Shown: positions 6,927-15,626, counted from the stretch's first letter. The stretch is 64,000 bases of DNA from Leifsonia sp. Root112D2 (GCF_001424905.1 NZ_LMCU01000001.1:186001-250000), one strand, 5' to 3'. Notes: generated by a model not told the origin, from the sequence alone. Translations and numbers: made by a program.

Positions 6927-8537
6927 CTATCCGGAGGCCCCGGCCGCCAACTCGTCGGCGACATCGTTCTTCAGTCGCGTCATGTCGACCTTGCCATGCG
7001 GGCTGCGATCGAGCGAGGGGCGCACCAGAATGTGCTTCGGCTTCTTGTAGCCGGCCAGCAGGGCGTCGAGGTGCGCGCGCAACTCGGACTCGACCACCCT
7101 CTGCCCTTCTGCAGCAACCACCACAGCCGTGACGAGCTCGCCGTATCGGGGCTCCGGCATGCCAAACACGACGGCGTCCGCCACAGCGGGGTGCGAGAGC
7201 AGGGCCTCCTCGACCTCCATCGGGTAGACCTTCTCGCCGCCGGTGTTGACGACGGAGCTTCCGCGCCCGAGCAGCTCGACGCATCCGTCATCGAGAACGC
7301 GCGCCCAGTCTCCTGGCACGACGTGACGAACCCCGCCGATCTCGGGGAATGTCGCACGAGTCTTCTCTTCGTCGCCGTAGTAGCCCTTCGGCAGCGTCCC
7401 GCGAAAGCCGAGAATTCCGCTGGCGCCCACGGTGCCCTGCACCTCCTGCTCGTTCTCATCGAGCACGACCGCCCCGGGCAGCAGGTGCAGACGACCGGGC
7501 AGATCGGCGACGCTCGTGGTCACGTTGACCGCGAAAGGGCCGCCCTCGGTCGACGCCAGAAGATCCATGATCGCGATGTCGCCGAGGGCGTGCAGCCGCG
7601 CCTTCGTGGTGTCGCTGAAGCGCATGCCGGAACTGATGATCGAGTTCACGATGCCGAGCCGGTCGATTCCGGCTCGCTCGGCAGCCTCCGCGATCGGCAG
7701 CGCAACCGCGTCGCCCGCCACTATCACCCGCGTCGCGCGTTCGTCGATGGCGAGGCGCACCGCTTCGTCGGCGTCGAGACGGGGCGAGGCGTGAATAATC
7801 ACGGTTCCGCCGAGCACCAGGGTGTTCAGTGAGGTGAACAGCGCCGTGCCGTGCATGAAGGGAGCCAGCGGCAGCGTCGCGGTACGCGGCGTCTCGGGGT
7901 CGGCGGCGATACGCACGGCGTCGGCCATCGTCTCGGGATACGCCAGCCCGGCCGAACCGTAGATCGAATACATCTGCACGTCGAGAATGTCTTCGGCACC
8001 CCACACGACCGCCTTGGGCCGCCCGGTGGTGCCGCCGGTATACAGGCGCAGCTCCCCTCCTTCCGGCGGGGTCTGCGGCAGCACCCCGCCGCCGGCGATG
8101 ATGTCGGCGTAGTTCGTAGCCGCCGCAAGCGGCACTCCCCCGTCGTCAACCTGAACGAGGGCCGGATGCGTCTGCGCCTGTTCCACAGCCGCGGTGGCCA
8201 CCTCGCTCAGCGACGTCGGGAACAGCAGCACCGCGGCATCCGAATCGCACAGCAGCTCGGCAACCTCGCCCGCACGGTAGCGGTAGTTGATGGGCACGGG
8301 CGCGATGCCGGTGGCCAGACACGCGAAGAGGGCGACGAGGTACTCGGGGCGGTTGTACAGCAGGATCGCCACGGCGTCACCGGGGCGCACGCCCGATTGC
8401 TGCAGGTGCCGGGCGAACGCGCCGGCCTCCTTCGCAAAGCGGCGGTAGCTGATGGTCTCGTCGCGGGTGACTATTGCCGGCCGATCCGGGAGCGATGCAG
8501 CGACCGCCTGCCACACGTCGCTGTAGTGACCCTTCAT
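6927..8537 (-). CDS. AMP-forming acyl-CoA ligase (FadD-like)
   Basis: 536 residues. The AMP-binding P-loop YTGGTTGRPKAV, the STEGG adenylate motif, the GDWARV segment and the C-terminal lysine region SPHGKVDM are all present. It activates a carboxylic acid to its CoA thioester. The layout resembles the actinobacterial FadD3/FadD19 group rather than benzoate ligases. The start at 8537 has GAGG 6 bases upstream and is 8 bases after the SDR stop codon. It is the last gene of a three-gene minus operon (hydratase, dehydrogenase, ligase). A hydroxycinnamate or other aryl-alkyl acid substrate is inferred from the aromatic neighbourhood only. Confidence 0.85.
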   Translation of the reverse strand: MKGHYSDVWQAVAASLPDRPAIVTRDETISYRRFAKEAGAFARHLQQSGVRPGDAVAILLYNRPEYLVALFACLATGIAPVPINYRYRAGEVAELLCDSDAAVLLFPTSLSEVATAAVEQAQTHPALVQVDDGGVPLAAATNYADIIAGGGVLPQTPPEGGELRLYTGGTTGRPKAVVWGAEDILDVQMYSIYGSAGLAYPETMADAVRIAADPETPRTATLPLAPFMHGTALFTSLNTLVLGGTVIIHASPRLDADEAVRLAIDERATRVIVAGDAVALPIAEAAERAGIDRLGIVNSIISSGMRFSDTTKARLHALGDIAIMDLLASTEGGPFAVNVTTSVADLPGRLHLLPGAVVLDENEQEVQGTVGASGILGFRGTLPKGYYGDEEKTRATFPEIGGVRHVVPGDWARVLDDGCVELLGRGSSVVNTGGEKVYPMEVEEALLSHPAVADAVVFGMPEPRYGELVTAVVVAAEGQRVVESELRAHLDALLAGYKKPKHILVRPSLDRSPHGKVDMTRLKNDVADELAAGASG

Positions 8538-8545
8538 CGCCGGCC

Positions 8546-9478
8546 TCAGTGCCGCTTGGTCGGACCGGAGGGCTGCGCGAGCTCGGCGAGTTCGCTGTGC
8601 CACGCCGCATCGATTCCTTCTGCGCTCCAGCCACCGTCGTGATCCACGGTGCGCAGCGCGCTCGGGTGCGAATACAGCGTCACGCGGTCCCCGCCGATTC
8701 CGATCGCCTGCCCCGTCACATCGGCGGCGCGCTCGGAGGCGAGCCAGACGATGAGAGGCGCCACATCGTCGGGAGTGCCCAGCGCATGATCGCGGCGGAA
8801 CTCGGTGGGAATCTCGCCGCCCGCCACGTAATCCTCGTACACCTGCGTGTATGCGGGGATCGTCGCGGTCATCGGTGAGAGCGCCGTGGGAATGACCGCG
8901 TTGGCGGTGATGCCGGCCCGTGCGAGCTCGAGCGACCAGGTGCGCGCCATCGCAACGAGGCCCGCCTTCACGGCGGCGTAGTTCGTCTGGCCGAAGCTGC
9001 CGAACTGGCCGGCGGGAGAGCCGATGACGATGATGCGTCCGCCTTCGCCCTGCTCACGCATCGCTATGGCCGCCGCGCGTCCGCACGTGAACGTGCCGCG
9101 CAGATGCGTGTCAACGACGGCGTCGAAATCATCATCGCCCATCTTCCACAACACGCGATCACGCAGCACACCGGCGTTCGCGACCAGAATGTCGAGCCGA
9201 CCGAACTGGGTCATCGCGGCCTCGACGAGCTTGTCGGCGGTGGATGCCGGGCCTACCGGAGCCACCACCGCCACGGCGCGGCCGCCCGCTTCGGTGATGG
9301 ATGCCACGGTGTCGGCCGCGGTGGCCGGATCGACATCGTTCACGACGACCGCGGCCCCTGCCGCGGCGAGAGCCAGCGCATAGGCGCGGCCGAGGCTACG
9401 ACCGCTTCCTGTGACTATCGCAACGCGTCCATCGAGGCGAACATCCGCAGGCGCACCGGCCTGGGCCTCGGCGCTCAT
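8546..9478 (-). CDS. SDR-family 3-hydroxyacyl-CoA dehydrogenase-like protein
   Basis: 310 residues. The cofactor motif is TGSGRSLG (near residue 23), followed by NAG, and the catalytic Ser, Tyr and Lys stand in IGSPAGQFGSFGQTNYAAVK. It resembles Hsd4A-type beta-oxidation dehydrogenases. A C-terminal extension of about 35 residues (from HPSALRTVDHDGGW) goes beyond the SDR core. The ATG at 9478 overlaps the hydratase stop as ATGA, so the two are coupled. A role oxidising the 3-hydroxyacyl-CoA made by the MaoC hydratase is the natural reading; the exact substrate is not visible. Confidence 0.83.
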   Translation of the reverse strand: MSAEAQAGAPADVRLDGRVAIVTGSGRSLGRAYALALAAAGAAVVVNDVDPATAADTVASITEAGGRAVAVVAPVGPASTADKLVEAAMTQFGRLDILVANAGVLRDRVLWKMGDDDFDAVVDTHLRGTFTCGRAAAIAMREQGEGGRIIVIGSPAGQFGSFGQTNYAAVKAGLVAMARTWSLELARAGITANAVIPTALSPMTATIPAYTQVYEDYVAGGEIPTEFRRDHALGTPDDVAPLIVWLASERAADVTGQAIGIGGDRVTLYSHPSALRTVDHDGGWSAEGIDAAWHSELAELAQPSGPTKRH

Positions 9479-9939
9479 CGGTAGTACCTCAGAACGAACT
9501 CGGCGACGCACGCAGGCTTGACGCCACCCTCGATTTCGAACGTGACGGCGACCTCGAGCTGCCACCCTCCGGTCACCTCGGTGACACTCGCGACCTCGCC
9601 GTGCACACGGATGCGCGATCCCACCGGCACAGGCGCCGGAAAGCGCACCTTGTTGAGGCCGTAGTTGATGCCCATCCCCACCTCGGTGACCTCGAAGACC
9701 TCCGCCATGAGCGGAACCACAAGGCTCAGCGTCAGCAGTCCATGGGCTATCCGTGTTCCGAACGGGGTGGCCGCCGCGAAGTCCGCATCGACGTGAATCG
9801 GGTTGCCGTCGCCGGTCACACGGGCGAACAGGTCAACGTCGTCCTGGCTAATCTCGCGCCACGATGAGGGGCCGAATTGAGCCCCCTGCAGTGTGGCGAG
9901 ATCCTCGACTGCGGTCGAGAGCGCGACGGCCTCGGGCAT
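9475..9939 (-). CDS. MaoC-like (R)-enoyl-CoA hydratase
   Basis: 154 residues with a single hot-dog domain. The hydratase motif ARVTGDGNPIHVD holds the catalytic Asp and His, followed by FGTRIAHGLL. It adds water to a trans-2-enoyl-CoA. The start at 9939 has AAGGAG 8 bases upstream. A longer reading runs back into the MarR promoter and is unlikely. It is the first gene of the operon hydratase-SDR-ligase and diverges from the MarR regulator, which probably controls it. Confidence 0.87.
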   Translation of the reverse strand: MPEAVALSTAVEDLATLQGAQFGPSSWREISQDDVDLFARVTGDGNPIHVDADFAAATPFGTRIAHGLLTLSLVVPLMAEVFEVTEVGMGINYGLNKVRFPAPVPVGSRIRVHGEVASVTEVTGGWQLEVAVTFEIEGGVKPACVAEFVLRYYR

Positions 9940-9964
9940 AGTGGTTCTCCTTTGAGCACATGGA

Positions 9965-10044
9965 CAGATCATGCGATCTGCTTGATTCAGGCTAACTGAA
10001 ATAGGATGTCTTGTCACGTCAGCGCACGCCTGCGCTAGCCTGAA
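9965..10044. promoter_or_regulatory. Operator candidates between the MaoC and MarR genes
   Basis: The 124-bp divergent space holds CAGATC-N4-GATCTG at 9965-9980, TTCAG-N5-CTGAA at 9986-10000, and a distant inverted copy of TTCAGGCTA (9986-9994) as TAGCCTGAA (10036-10044). MarR dimers bind short palindromes of this kind. The sites overlap where promoters for both directions should lie. Confidence 0.6.
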
Positions 10045-10063
10045 CCGCAGAGATGGAGAGAGC

Positions 10064-10516
10064 ATGGAGCCCTACGGCAGTTTTGTGTACGTGGTCAAGC
10101 AGCTTGAGCTGGGCCTGCGTCCGCGTTTTTTCGAGGCCTGTGCGGCCGCAGGAATGACCGCGGCGCAGTACACCGCTCTCACGGTGCTGCAGCGCCGGCC
10201 GGGAATCACCAGCTCTGAACTGGCACGCCGCTCGTTCGTGCGCGCCCAGACGATGGCCGCGACCGTCGATCCGCTCGTGGAGGCCGGACACGTGCGACGC
10301 GAGCGCGATCCGGAACACGGCAGGCGCATCCTTCTGTACCTCACCGAGAGCGGTTCGAATGCGATCTCCACGCTCAACCCGCAGATCGATGCGCTCGAAG
10401 AGCTGCTGGTCTCGGAGTTGTCAGCGAAGGAACGCGCCCAGTTCGCCGACTATCTGCGCCGCTGCCGCCATGCGCTCGGCCAGGCCGGGCATCGGGTGCC
10501 GACACGTTCCTCCTGA
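10064..10516 (+). CDS. MarR-family transcriptional regulator
   Basis: 150 residues. The winged helix spans about residues 30-95: MTAAQYTALTVLQ, then the recognition region ITSSELARRSFVRAQTMAATVDPLVEAG, and the wing RERDPEHGRRILLYLT. N- and C-terminal helices form the dimer. Divergent orientation from the hydratase-dehydrogenase-ligase operon and palindromes in the shared space point to local control. MarR regulators of hydroxycinnamate genes (CouR, FerR, PhdR) respond to aryl-CoA thioesters, which is a possible model here, but the ligand is unknown. Confidence 0.88.
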   Translation: MEPYGSFVYVVKQLELGLRPRFFEACAAAGMTAAQYTALTVLQRRPGITSSELARRSFVRAQTMAATVDPLVEAGHVRRERDPEHGRRILLYLTESGSNAISTLNPQIDALEELLVSELSAKERAQFADYLRRCRHALGQAGHRVPTRSS

Positions 10517-10589
10517 GCCGCGGCACGGCGTTCCGGTACGAGGACCCATGCCCCTCCCCGCTCTGTGACGCCCCGGTTACGCTGGACGA

Positions 10590-11744
10590 GTGAGCAGGGG
10601 GAAGAACGAGCAAGTGAGGGCTGCGGCATCCACCGATGAGCAGAGCCCGATCAAGCGGGTGGGCGCGTTGGTGGCCTGGGTGCAGGGCCTGCGACCGGTG
10701 CGCGTTCTCACGCATCTCTCCGACCGTGACGGCAATCTGCTCGCCGCCGGAATGTCGTATCTCTCGGTCTTCGCTGTGTTCGCCGCGATCTGGGTGTTCT
10801 TCTCCGTCGCCGGGCTGCTGCTGAAATCGAATCCGCAGCTTACCGATTCGCTGATCGGCACCATCAACCAGGCGGTTCCCGGCCTCATCGGCGCGGGCGG
10901 CGCCATCGACCCCACCCTGCTGCTGAACGGCACCACGCTCTCCTGGACTGGAGCGATAGCCCTGGCAGGGCTGCTCTGGACCGCGATCGGCTGGATGGCC
11001 TCGATTCGCCAGGCCGTGCGCGCCATCTTCGACCTGACGCGCGACAACCGCGGATTCATCGTGCAGAAATCGATGGATCTGGCCCTGGCGCTCGGTTTCG
11101 GTGTGCTGCTGATCCTCGCATCCGTTCTCACCATGGCCGCGGGTACAGCGCTCGACTTCGTGTTCTCCCTGGTGGGGTTCGGTGGCCACTCCTTCGTCTC
11201 GGATGCCACGGCGCGGCTCGTCGGGTTCGCCCTCGCGGTCGCGCTCAACGCGGTAGTTCTCGGCTCCATGTATCGCGTGCTCTCGCGCGTGCGCATTCCG
11301 GTGCGCAATCTCGCGGTCGGCTCGCTGCTTGGGGCCGTGGCCCTCGTGGTCATGAGCGGCCTCAGCGGGCTGCTGCTCGGCGGCGCGGGCAAGAACCCGT
11401 TGTTGGCTTCCTTCGTGGTCTTCATCGGCCTGATGATCTGGTTCAACCTGGTCTGCCAGGTGATCCTGCTCGCGGCATCGTGGATCGCGGTAGGCATGGC
11501 CGACCGCGGCATCTCGCCGCGAGCGCCCGAGGAGGCGCAGGCGTATCGCCAGTCGCAGCAGCGCGAGGCGCGCATCATCGTCGCCGAGGCGAACATCGCG
11601 GATGCCCGCCAGGCGCTGGCCAGGGCGCGTTGGCCTCGCACGGGCGCGGCCCGGCGACGGCTGCGGGAGGCGATCGAGGCGCGCGCAGCGCTGGATGCAC
11701 CTGCGCACGAGGCGACAGATTCCCATGTCGGTGCCGCTCACTAA
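10590..11744 (+). CDS. YihY/BrkB-family inner membrane protein
   Basis: 384 residues with a GTG start. About six membrane segments lie between residues 45 and 300 (for example GNLLAAGMSYLSVFAVFAAIW and ALALGFGVLLILASVLTMAAG). A basic, Ala/Arg-rich C-terminal tail follows. The family is widespread and its role is not established; the old label ribonuclease BN is wrong for it. The gene begins a plus-strand run with xthA, trpS and a GNAT gene, with 9 bases to xthA. Confidence 0.85.
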   Translation: MSRGKNEQVRAAASTDEQSPIKRVGALVAWVQGLRPVRVLTHLSDRDGNLLAAGMSYLSVFAVFAAIWVFFSVAGLLLKSNPQLTDSLIGTINQAVPGLIGAGGAIDPTLLLNGTTLSWTGAIALAGLLWTAIGWMASIRQAVRAIFDLTRDNRGFIVQKSMDLALALGFGVLLILASVLTMAAGTALDFVFSLVGFGGHSFVSDATARLVGFALAVALNAVVLGSMYRVLSRVRIPVRNLAVGSLLGAVALVVMSGLSGLLLGGAGKNPLLASFVVFIGLMIWFNLVCQVILLAASWIAVGMADRGISPRAPEEAQAYRQSQQREARIIVAEANIADARQALARARWPRTGAARRRLREAIEARAALDAPAHEATDSHVGAAH

Positions 11745-11753
11745 GCTGGTCGC

Positions 11754-12593
11754 ATGCCTTCGTCGAAACCGCTCCGCGTCGCCACCGTCAACACCAATGG
11801 CATTCGCGCCGCCTACCGTAACGGCATGGCCGATTGGCTCGACAACCGCGACGTCGACATCCTCGCCATTCAGGAGGTGCGCGCGGCCACGGAAGACGTG
11901 GAGCGCCTGCTCGGACCGGAGTGGAGCATCCTGCATGACGCGGCGACGGCCAAGGGTCGCGCCGGGGTCGCGCTCGCGAGCCGCAACGCGGCATCCATTC
12001 ATCGCGTCACGCTCGGAGACGACGACTTCGACAGCGCGGGGCGCTGGCTCGAGGCCGACTTCGAGGTCGACGGCACCGTCATCACGGTGGTCAGCACCTA
12101 TGTGAACTCGGGCGAGGCCGACACCCCGAAACAGGTGGAGAAGTACAAGTTTCTCGATGCCATGGTGAAGCGCCTGCCCGAGCTTGTCGAGCACAACCCA
12201 CTCACGCTCATCGTGGGCGACCTTAATGTGGGGCACCGCAAGCTCGACATCAAGAACTGGCGCGGCAACGTGAAACGAGCCGGATTCCTGCCCGAGGAAC
12301 GCGCATACTTCGACCGCTTCTTCGGTGCAGAAGACGACCCCCAGTACAACGCCGGAGCAGGGATGGGCTGGATCGATATCGGCCGCAAGTGGGCCGGCGA
12401 GGTAGAGGGGCCGTACACCTGGTGGTCGCAGCGCGGCCAGGCCTTCGACAATGACACCGGATGGCGCCTCGACTACCACATGGCCACTCCCGCGCTGGCA
12501 CAGAAGGTCACGAGCTATGCCATCGATCGGGCGGCATCGTACGCAGAGCGATGGTCGGACCACGCTCCCGTCGTTGTCGAATACTCCATCTAA
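11754..12593 (+). CDS. xthA: Exodeoxyribonuclease III / AP endonuclease
   Basis: 279 residues. It belongs to the EEP nuclease family that cuts at abasic sites in base excision repair. The active-site set is complete: NTNGIRAA (Asn), AIQEV (metal-binding Glu), DLNVGH (catalytic Asp and Asn), RLDYHM (Asp and His side) and SDHAPV (catalytic His). It is probably transcribed with the upstream YihY gene and the downstream trpS, 12 bases away. Confidence 0.93.
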   Translation: MPSSKPLRVATVNTNGIRAAYRNGMADWLDNRDVDILAIQEVRAATEDVERLLGPEWSILHDAATAKGRAGVALASRNAASIHRVTLGDDDFDSAGRWLEADFEVDGTVITVVSTYVNSGEADTPKQVEKYKFLDAMVKRLPELVEHNPLTLIVGDLNVGHRKLDIKNWRGNVKRAGFLPEERAYFDRFFGAEDDPQYNAGAGMGWIDIGRKWAGEVEGPYTWWSQRGQAFDNDTGWRLDYHMATPALAQKVTSYAIDRAASYAERWSDHAPVVVEYSI

Positions 12594-12605
12594 AGGACTC
12601 ACCCC

Positions 12606-13622
12606 ATGAACAACCCCGAGCGACCGCGCCTGTATTCAGGCATGCAGCCCTCCGCCGAATCTCTTCAGGCGGGCAACTACATCGGCGCGCTGCTGCAGTG
12701 GAAACACCTGCAGAAAGACCACGACGCCTTCTTCTCGGTCGTGGACATGCATGCCATCACCGCCGAGCAGGACCCGGCGGCCCTGCGAGCACAGACGCGC
12801 CGCACCGCCGCGCAGTACATTGCCGCGGGCATCGACCCCTCGCAGTCGACGCTGTATGTGCAGTCGCACGTGCCCGCGCACGCGCAGCTGGCCTGGGTGA
12901 TGAACACCATCACGGGCTTCGGCGAGGCCAGCCGCATGACGCAGTTCAAAGACAAGTCGCAGCGCTTCGGCGCCGAGGGCACCACGGTAGGCCTGTTCGC
13001 GTACCCGATGCTCATGGCCGCCGACATTCTGCTCTACGACACCGATGTGGTGCCGGTCGGCGACGACCAGCGCCAGCATGTCGAGCTCACCCGCGACCTC
13101 GCCGCCCGGTTCAACACACGCTTCGGTGAGACATTCGTGGTGCCCGAGGCGATCATCCTCACAGAGACCGCGCGCATCTACGACCTGCAGAACCCCACGT
13201 CCAAGATGTCGAAGTCGGCCGAGTCGCACGCCGGCGTGCTGTGGGTGCTCGACGAACCAGCGGTAACGGCTAAAAAGGTCATCCGCGCGGTGACGGATGC
13301 CGACGGCCGGGTCGCGTACGACCGGGAGAACAAGCCGGGCGTCTCCAATCTGCTCACGATCTTCTCGGTACTCGCCGAGCGCTCGATCGACTCGCTCGAG
13401 AACGACTACGCGGGTAAGGGCTACGGCGACTTCAAGAAAGATCTCGCCGAGGTCGTCACCGGCACGTTCGGCCCGATCCGCGAGCGGGTGCTCGAGTTGC
13501 TCGACGACCCGGCCGAGCTCGACCGCATCCTGGCGCGCAACGCCGACCACGCCAGCGAGGTCGCCGAGGTCACCCTCGCCAAGGTCTACGACCGCATCGG
13601 CTTCCTGCCGCGGGGCCGCTGA
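12606..13622 (+). CDS. trpS: Tryptophanyl-tRNA synthetase
   Basis: 338 residues, the usual size of class Ic TrpRS. The HIGH-like motif is PSAESLQAGNYIGAL near the N terminus, and the KMSKS motif is SKMSKS around residue 203. The conserved GDDQRQHVELTRDLAARFN segment lies between them. It charges tRNA-Trp. An AAAGGA ribosome site lies about 8 bases before the ATG. Confidence 0.97.
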   Translation: MNNPERPRLYSGMQPSAESLQAGNYIGALLQWKHLQKDHDAFFSVVDMHAITAEQDPAALRAQTRRTAAQYIAAGIDPSQSTLYVQSHVPAHAQLAWVMNTITGFGEASRMTQFKDKSQRFGAEGTTVGLFAYPMLMAADILLYDTDVVPVGDDQRQHVELTRDLAARFNTRFGETFVVPEAIILTETARIYDLQNPTSKMSKSAESHAGVLWVLDEPAVTAKKVIRAVTDADGRVAYDRENKPGVSNLLTIFSVLAERSIDSLENDYAGKGYGDFKKDLAEVVTGTFGPIRERVLELLDDPAELDRILARNADHASEVAEVTLAKVYDRIGFLPRGR

Positions 13623-13630
13623 GGCACGCT

Positions 13631-14224
13631 GTGGTCGCGACCGTTTCTCTCGAGGGCGAACGGGTGCTGCTCAGTGCGCCGACGATCGACGACGCGGACG
13701 TCGATGCCATCACGTCCTGCTGCCAACAGCATTCGGTGCAGCGCTGGACGACCGTGCCGAGCCCGTACAGCCGGGCGGATGCTCTCGGCTTCGTCTCCGC
13801 GTTCGTGCCGGCCGGCTGGGAGGCGGGCACAACTCGCACCTGGGCCATCCGGGTGGGAGAGCCTCGCACCCTGGTGGGCATGATCGGGCTTGACCGCATT
13901 GCCGGCGGGTGCGCGGAGATCGGCTTCTGGCTCTCGGAGCAGCATCGGGGTCTCGGCCTCATGACCGAGGCGGTTCGTCTCGTCTGTGACCACTCCTTCT
14001 CGGTCGACGGTCTCGGCCTGCAGCGGGTCGAATGGCGGGGGTTCGTCGGCAACACCGCCTCGGCATCCGTCGCTCGTCGTGCGGGGTTCCGCTTCGAGGG
14101 CACGCAGCGCCTGGGCGCCGTGCAGCGCGGCACCCGTCTCGACGTCTGGTCGGCGGCACTCCTTTCCACCGACACCCGCAACCCGGCCGCCGACTGGCCG
14201 CCGCAGACCGCCACCCCGGCCTGA
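13631..14224 (+). CDS. GNAT-family N-acetyltransferase
   Basis: 197 residues with a GTG start 8 bases after trpS. The acetyl-CoA loop is SEQHRGLGLMTEAV (motif A), followed by the RimJ-type pattern GLQRVEWRGFVGNTASASVARRAGF. This is the layout of RimJ/RimL-like acetyltransferases acting on protein N termini or small molecules. Cotranscription with trpS is likely, but no substrate can be inferred. Confidence 0.85.
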   Translation: MVATVSLEGERVLLSAPTIDDADVDAITSCCQQHSVQRWTTVPSPYSRADALGFVSAFVPAGWEAGTTRTWAIRVGEPRTLVGMIGLDRIAGGCAEIGFWLSEQHRGLGLMTEAVRLVCDHSFSVDGLGLQRVEWRGFVGNTASASVARRAGFRFEGTQRLGAVQRGTRLDVWSAALLSTDTRNPAADWPPQTATPA

Positions 14225-14256
14225 CCCGCGCTGGCGCACCCTGCACTCGCGCCCTA

Positions 14257-14365
14257 TGCGCACAACTCATGCAGAATTTGTGCGCCGTCAAGCCGATCCC
14301 CGTCGTTACGGGGGTGTTACGGGGGTTTAGCCTGAGCGCCGGCCATTCTGCATGAGTTATGCGCA
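14257..14365. repeat. Long palindromic repeat, copy A
   Basis: 109 bp. Arms of 21 bp at 14257-14277 and 14345-14365 share the core AACTCATGCAGAAT and differ at one base. The interior carries TGTGCGCCG and GATCCCCG. A second copy in the same orientation lies at 15463-15572, so the two bracket one gene. This copy also follows the GNAT gene and could end its transcript. Confidence 0.9.
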
Positions 14366-14447
14366 CGAAATGGGGCCCATGGGGCGACGCGCTTGCGCGG
14401 CTGAGCGCGCGGTGATGGCCTACCCCGCCACGGCCCCGTCGCCCGTC

Positions 14448-15470
14448 TCAGGTGCGAATGGGCTCCAGCCGACCAACGAGACCCAGCATTGCGTCACGCA
14501 CCAGGTCCGCATGGTGCATCGTGTGCTGGTACGCGGGCCGCAGGGAGGGATAGCCTAGCTTTGCAAATTCAAGGTCACGCCCGCGATCGCGCACGTGGGC
14601 CTCCCAGCCATTGTGATGGGCGCGGCTGTCGGCTTCAAGGATGGCGCAACCCTCGACAACTATGTCAACCCTGCCAACGGTAGCGAACCACAGCTGCAAC
14701 TCGCATTCCAGCCCGGCCTCACGAGCGATCATTCGCAGCACCGTCTCCTGACCCGCCTCGGCTCGCCCGTCCACAGACTCCTGAAGGGGCAGATATCGCT
14801 GGGGAACACGACCAAAGATCTCGGCGACATCCGCTTCACCGATCAACCCCTGAAACAGCGCGTTGTCAATCGAAGCGATGGCGTGCCACGGATGCTGGCA
14901 CCTTATTGACTGAGCCAGAGCATCGATCAGGCCAACTCGATATTCATCGCCGGCCGTCGTGTCGCCCAGTGGCCACCAGTGCAGTTGCGCGCCTGAGCGA
15001 TTCTGCAGCGTCAGCCGATGCAACCCAGCCTGCGGCGATCTCAGCCGGGTGGCCGCGCGATCGAGATGCACGTGTATACACGATGCGTCATAGACGAAGA
15101 CCCCGTAACTCTTGAGCGCCGCGATGCAGCCGAGCCGCCCACCCACGCGTACCGCCTGAACAACGTCCTGACTCACGTCGGCCAGGCAGTAGTGATCTCG
15201 ACGCGAACGGACGAGATAGCCGTATCGCACGGCGGCCGTGAGCTCGCGGGCAGTAGCCCCGCACGCCAGCAGGTCCGCGCGCGACATCACGATCTGCCCG
15301 TTCGCTTCAAACAACTCACGCCATGGATGCACATGCTCACGCTGCTCTATCCGAGCGGCGGGGATCACCGAACGACGCCAATTGTGGACAGTGCCGAGTC
15401 GGGCATGAATGTGCAGGAGCAGGCGTGCCCGCCATGTGCGCAGGGCCCGAGCCGACCATCTCGTGTGCAT
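14448..15470 (-). CDS. DUF559/AbiEi-like protein with predicted Vsr-fold nuclease domain
   Basis: 340 residues as read from the ATG at 15470. The first 46 residues are Arg-rich and overlap repeat copy B, so a GTG at 15332 (294 residues) may be the true start. Residues about 50-110 resemble the AbiEi-type winged helix (ANGQIVMSRADLLACGATARELTAAVRYGYLVR). The C-terminal part contains GRVDIVVEGCAILEADSRAHH, a Vsr-like nuclease pattern with acidic residues and an Ala where many relatives have Val-Asp-Gly. Its role is unknown; such genes are common and variable in actinobacteria. Its bracketing by direct copies of a 110-bp palindrome suggests a mobile or domesticated unit. Confidence 0.65.
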   Translation of the reverse strand: MHTRWSARALRTWRARLLLHIHARLGTVHNWRRSVIPAARIEQREHVHPWRELFEANGQIVMSRADLLACGATARELTAAVRYGYLVRSRRDHYCLADVSQDVVQAVRVGGRLGCIAALKSYGVFVYDASCIHVHLDRAATRLRSPQAGLHRLTLQNRSGAQLHWWPLGDTTAGDEYRVGLIDALAQSIRCQHPWHAIASIDNALFQGLIGEADVAEIFGRVPQRYLPLQESVDGRAEAGQETVLRMIAREAGLECELQLWFATVGRVDIVVEGCAILEADSRAHHNGWEAHVRDRGRDLEFAKLGYPSLRPAYQHTMHHADLVRDAMLGLVGRLEPIRT

Positions 15471-15572
15471 AACTCATGCAGAACGTGTGCGCCGGTACAG
15501 CGATCCCCGGTGCGGCGGGGTGTGGCGGGGATCGAGCGTGAACACCCGCCGTTCTGCATGAGTTATGCGCAC
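15463..15572. repeat. Long palindromic repeat, copy B
   Basis: 110 bp. Arms of 22 bp at 15463-15484 and 15551-15572 share AACTCATGCAGAAC with one mismatch. An inner inverted pair (CGATCCCCG ... CGGGGATCG) makes the interior fold as well. It is in the same orientation as copy A, 1.1 kb away. The left arm covers the first ATG of the DUF559-like gene. Confidence 0.9.
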
Positions 15573-15610
15573 CGGACGGGTTCGAGGTCGGACAATTGCC
15601 CGGTGCCGAG

Positions 15611-15626
15611 ATCTCCGTCGTTGTGG
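15611..15626. repeat. Half-site related to the palindrome at 37494
   Basis: TCTCCGTCGTTGTGG (15612-15626) is identical for 15 bases to one arm of the palindrome at 37494-37589. No partner arm is seen here. The rest of the space from 15573 to the glpK end shows no gene. Confidence 0.6.

Noticed and set aside
10374..12602. A 742-residue minus-strand open frame
   Set aside because: Antisense to YihY and xthA; no domain, no ribosome site, low-complexity composition.
14257..15572. CRISPR array or insertion sequence
   Set aside because: Only two repeats, each an internal palindrome, with a gene rather than spacers between them. No transposase motif and no target duplication could be seen.
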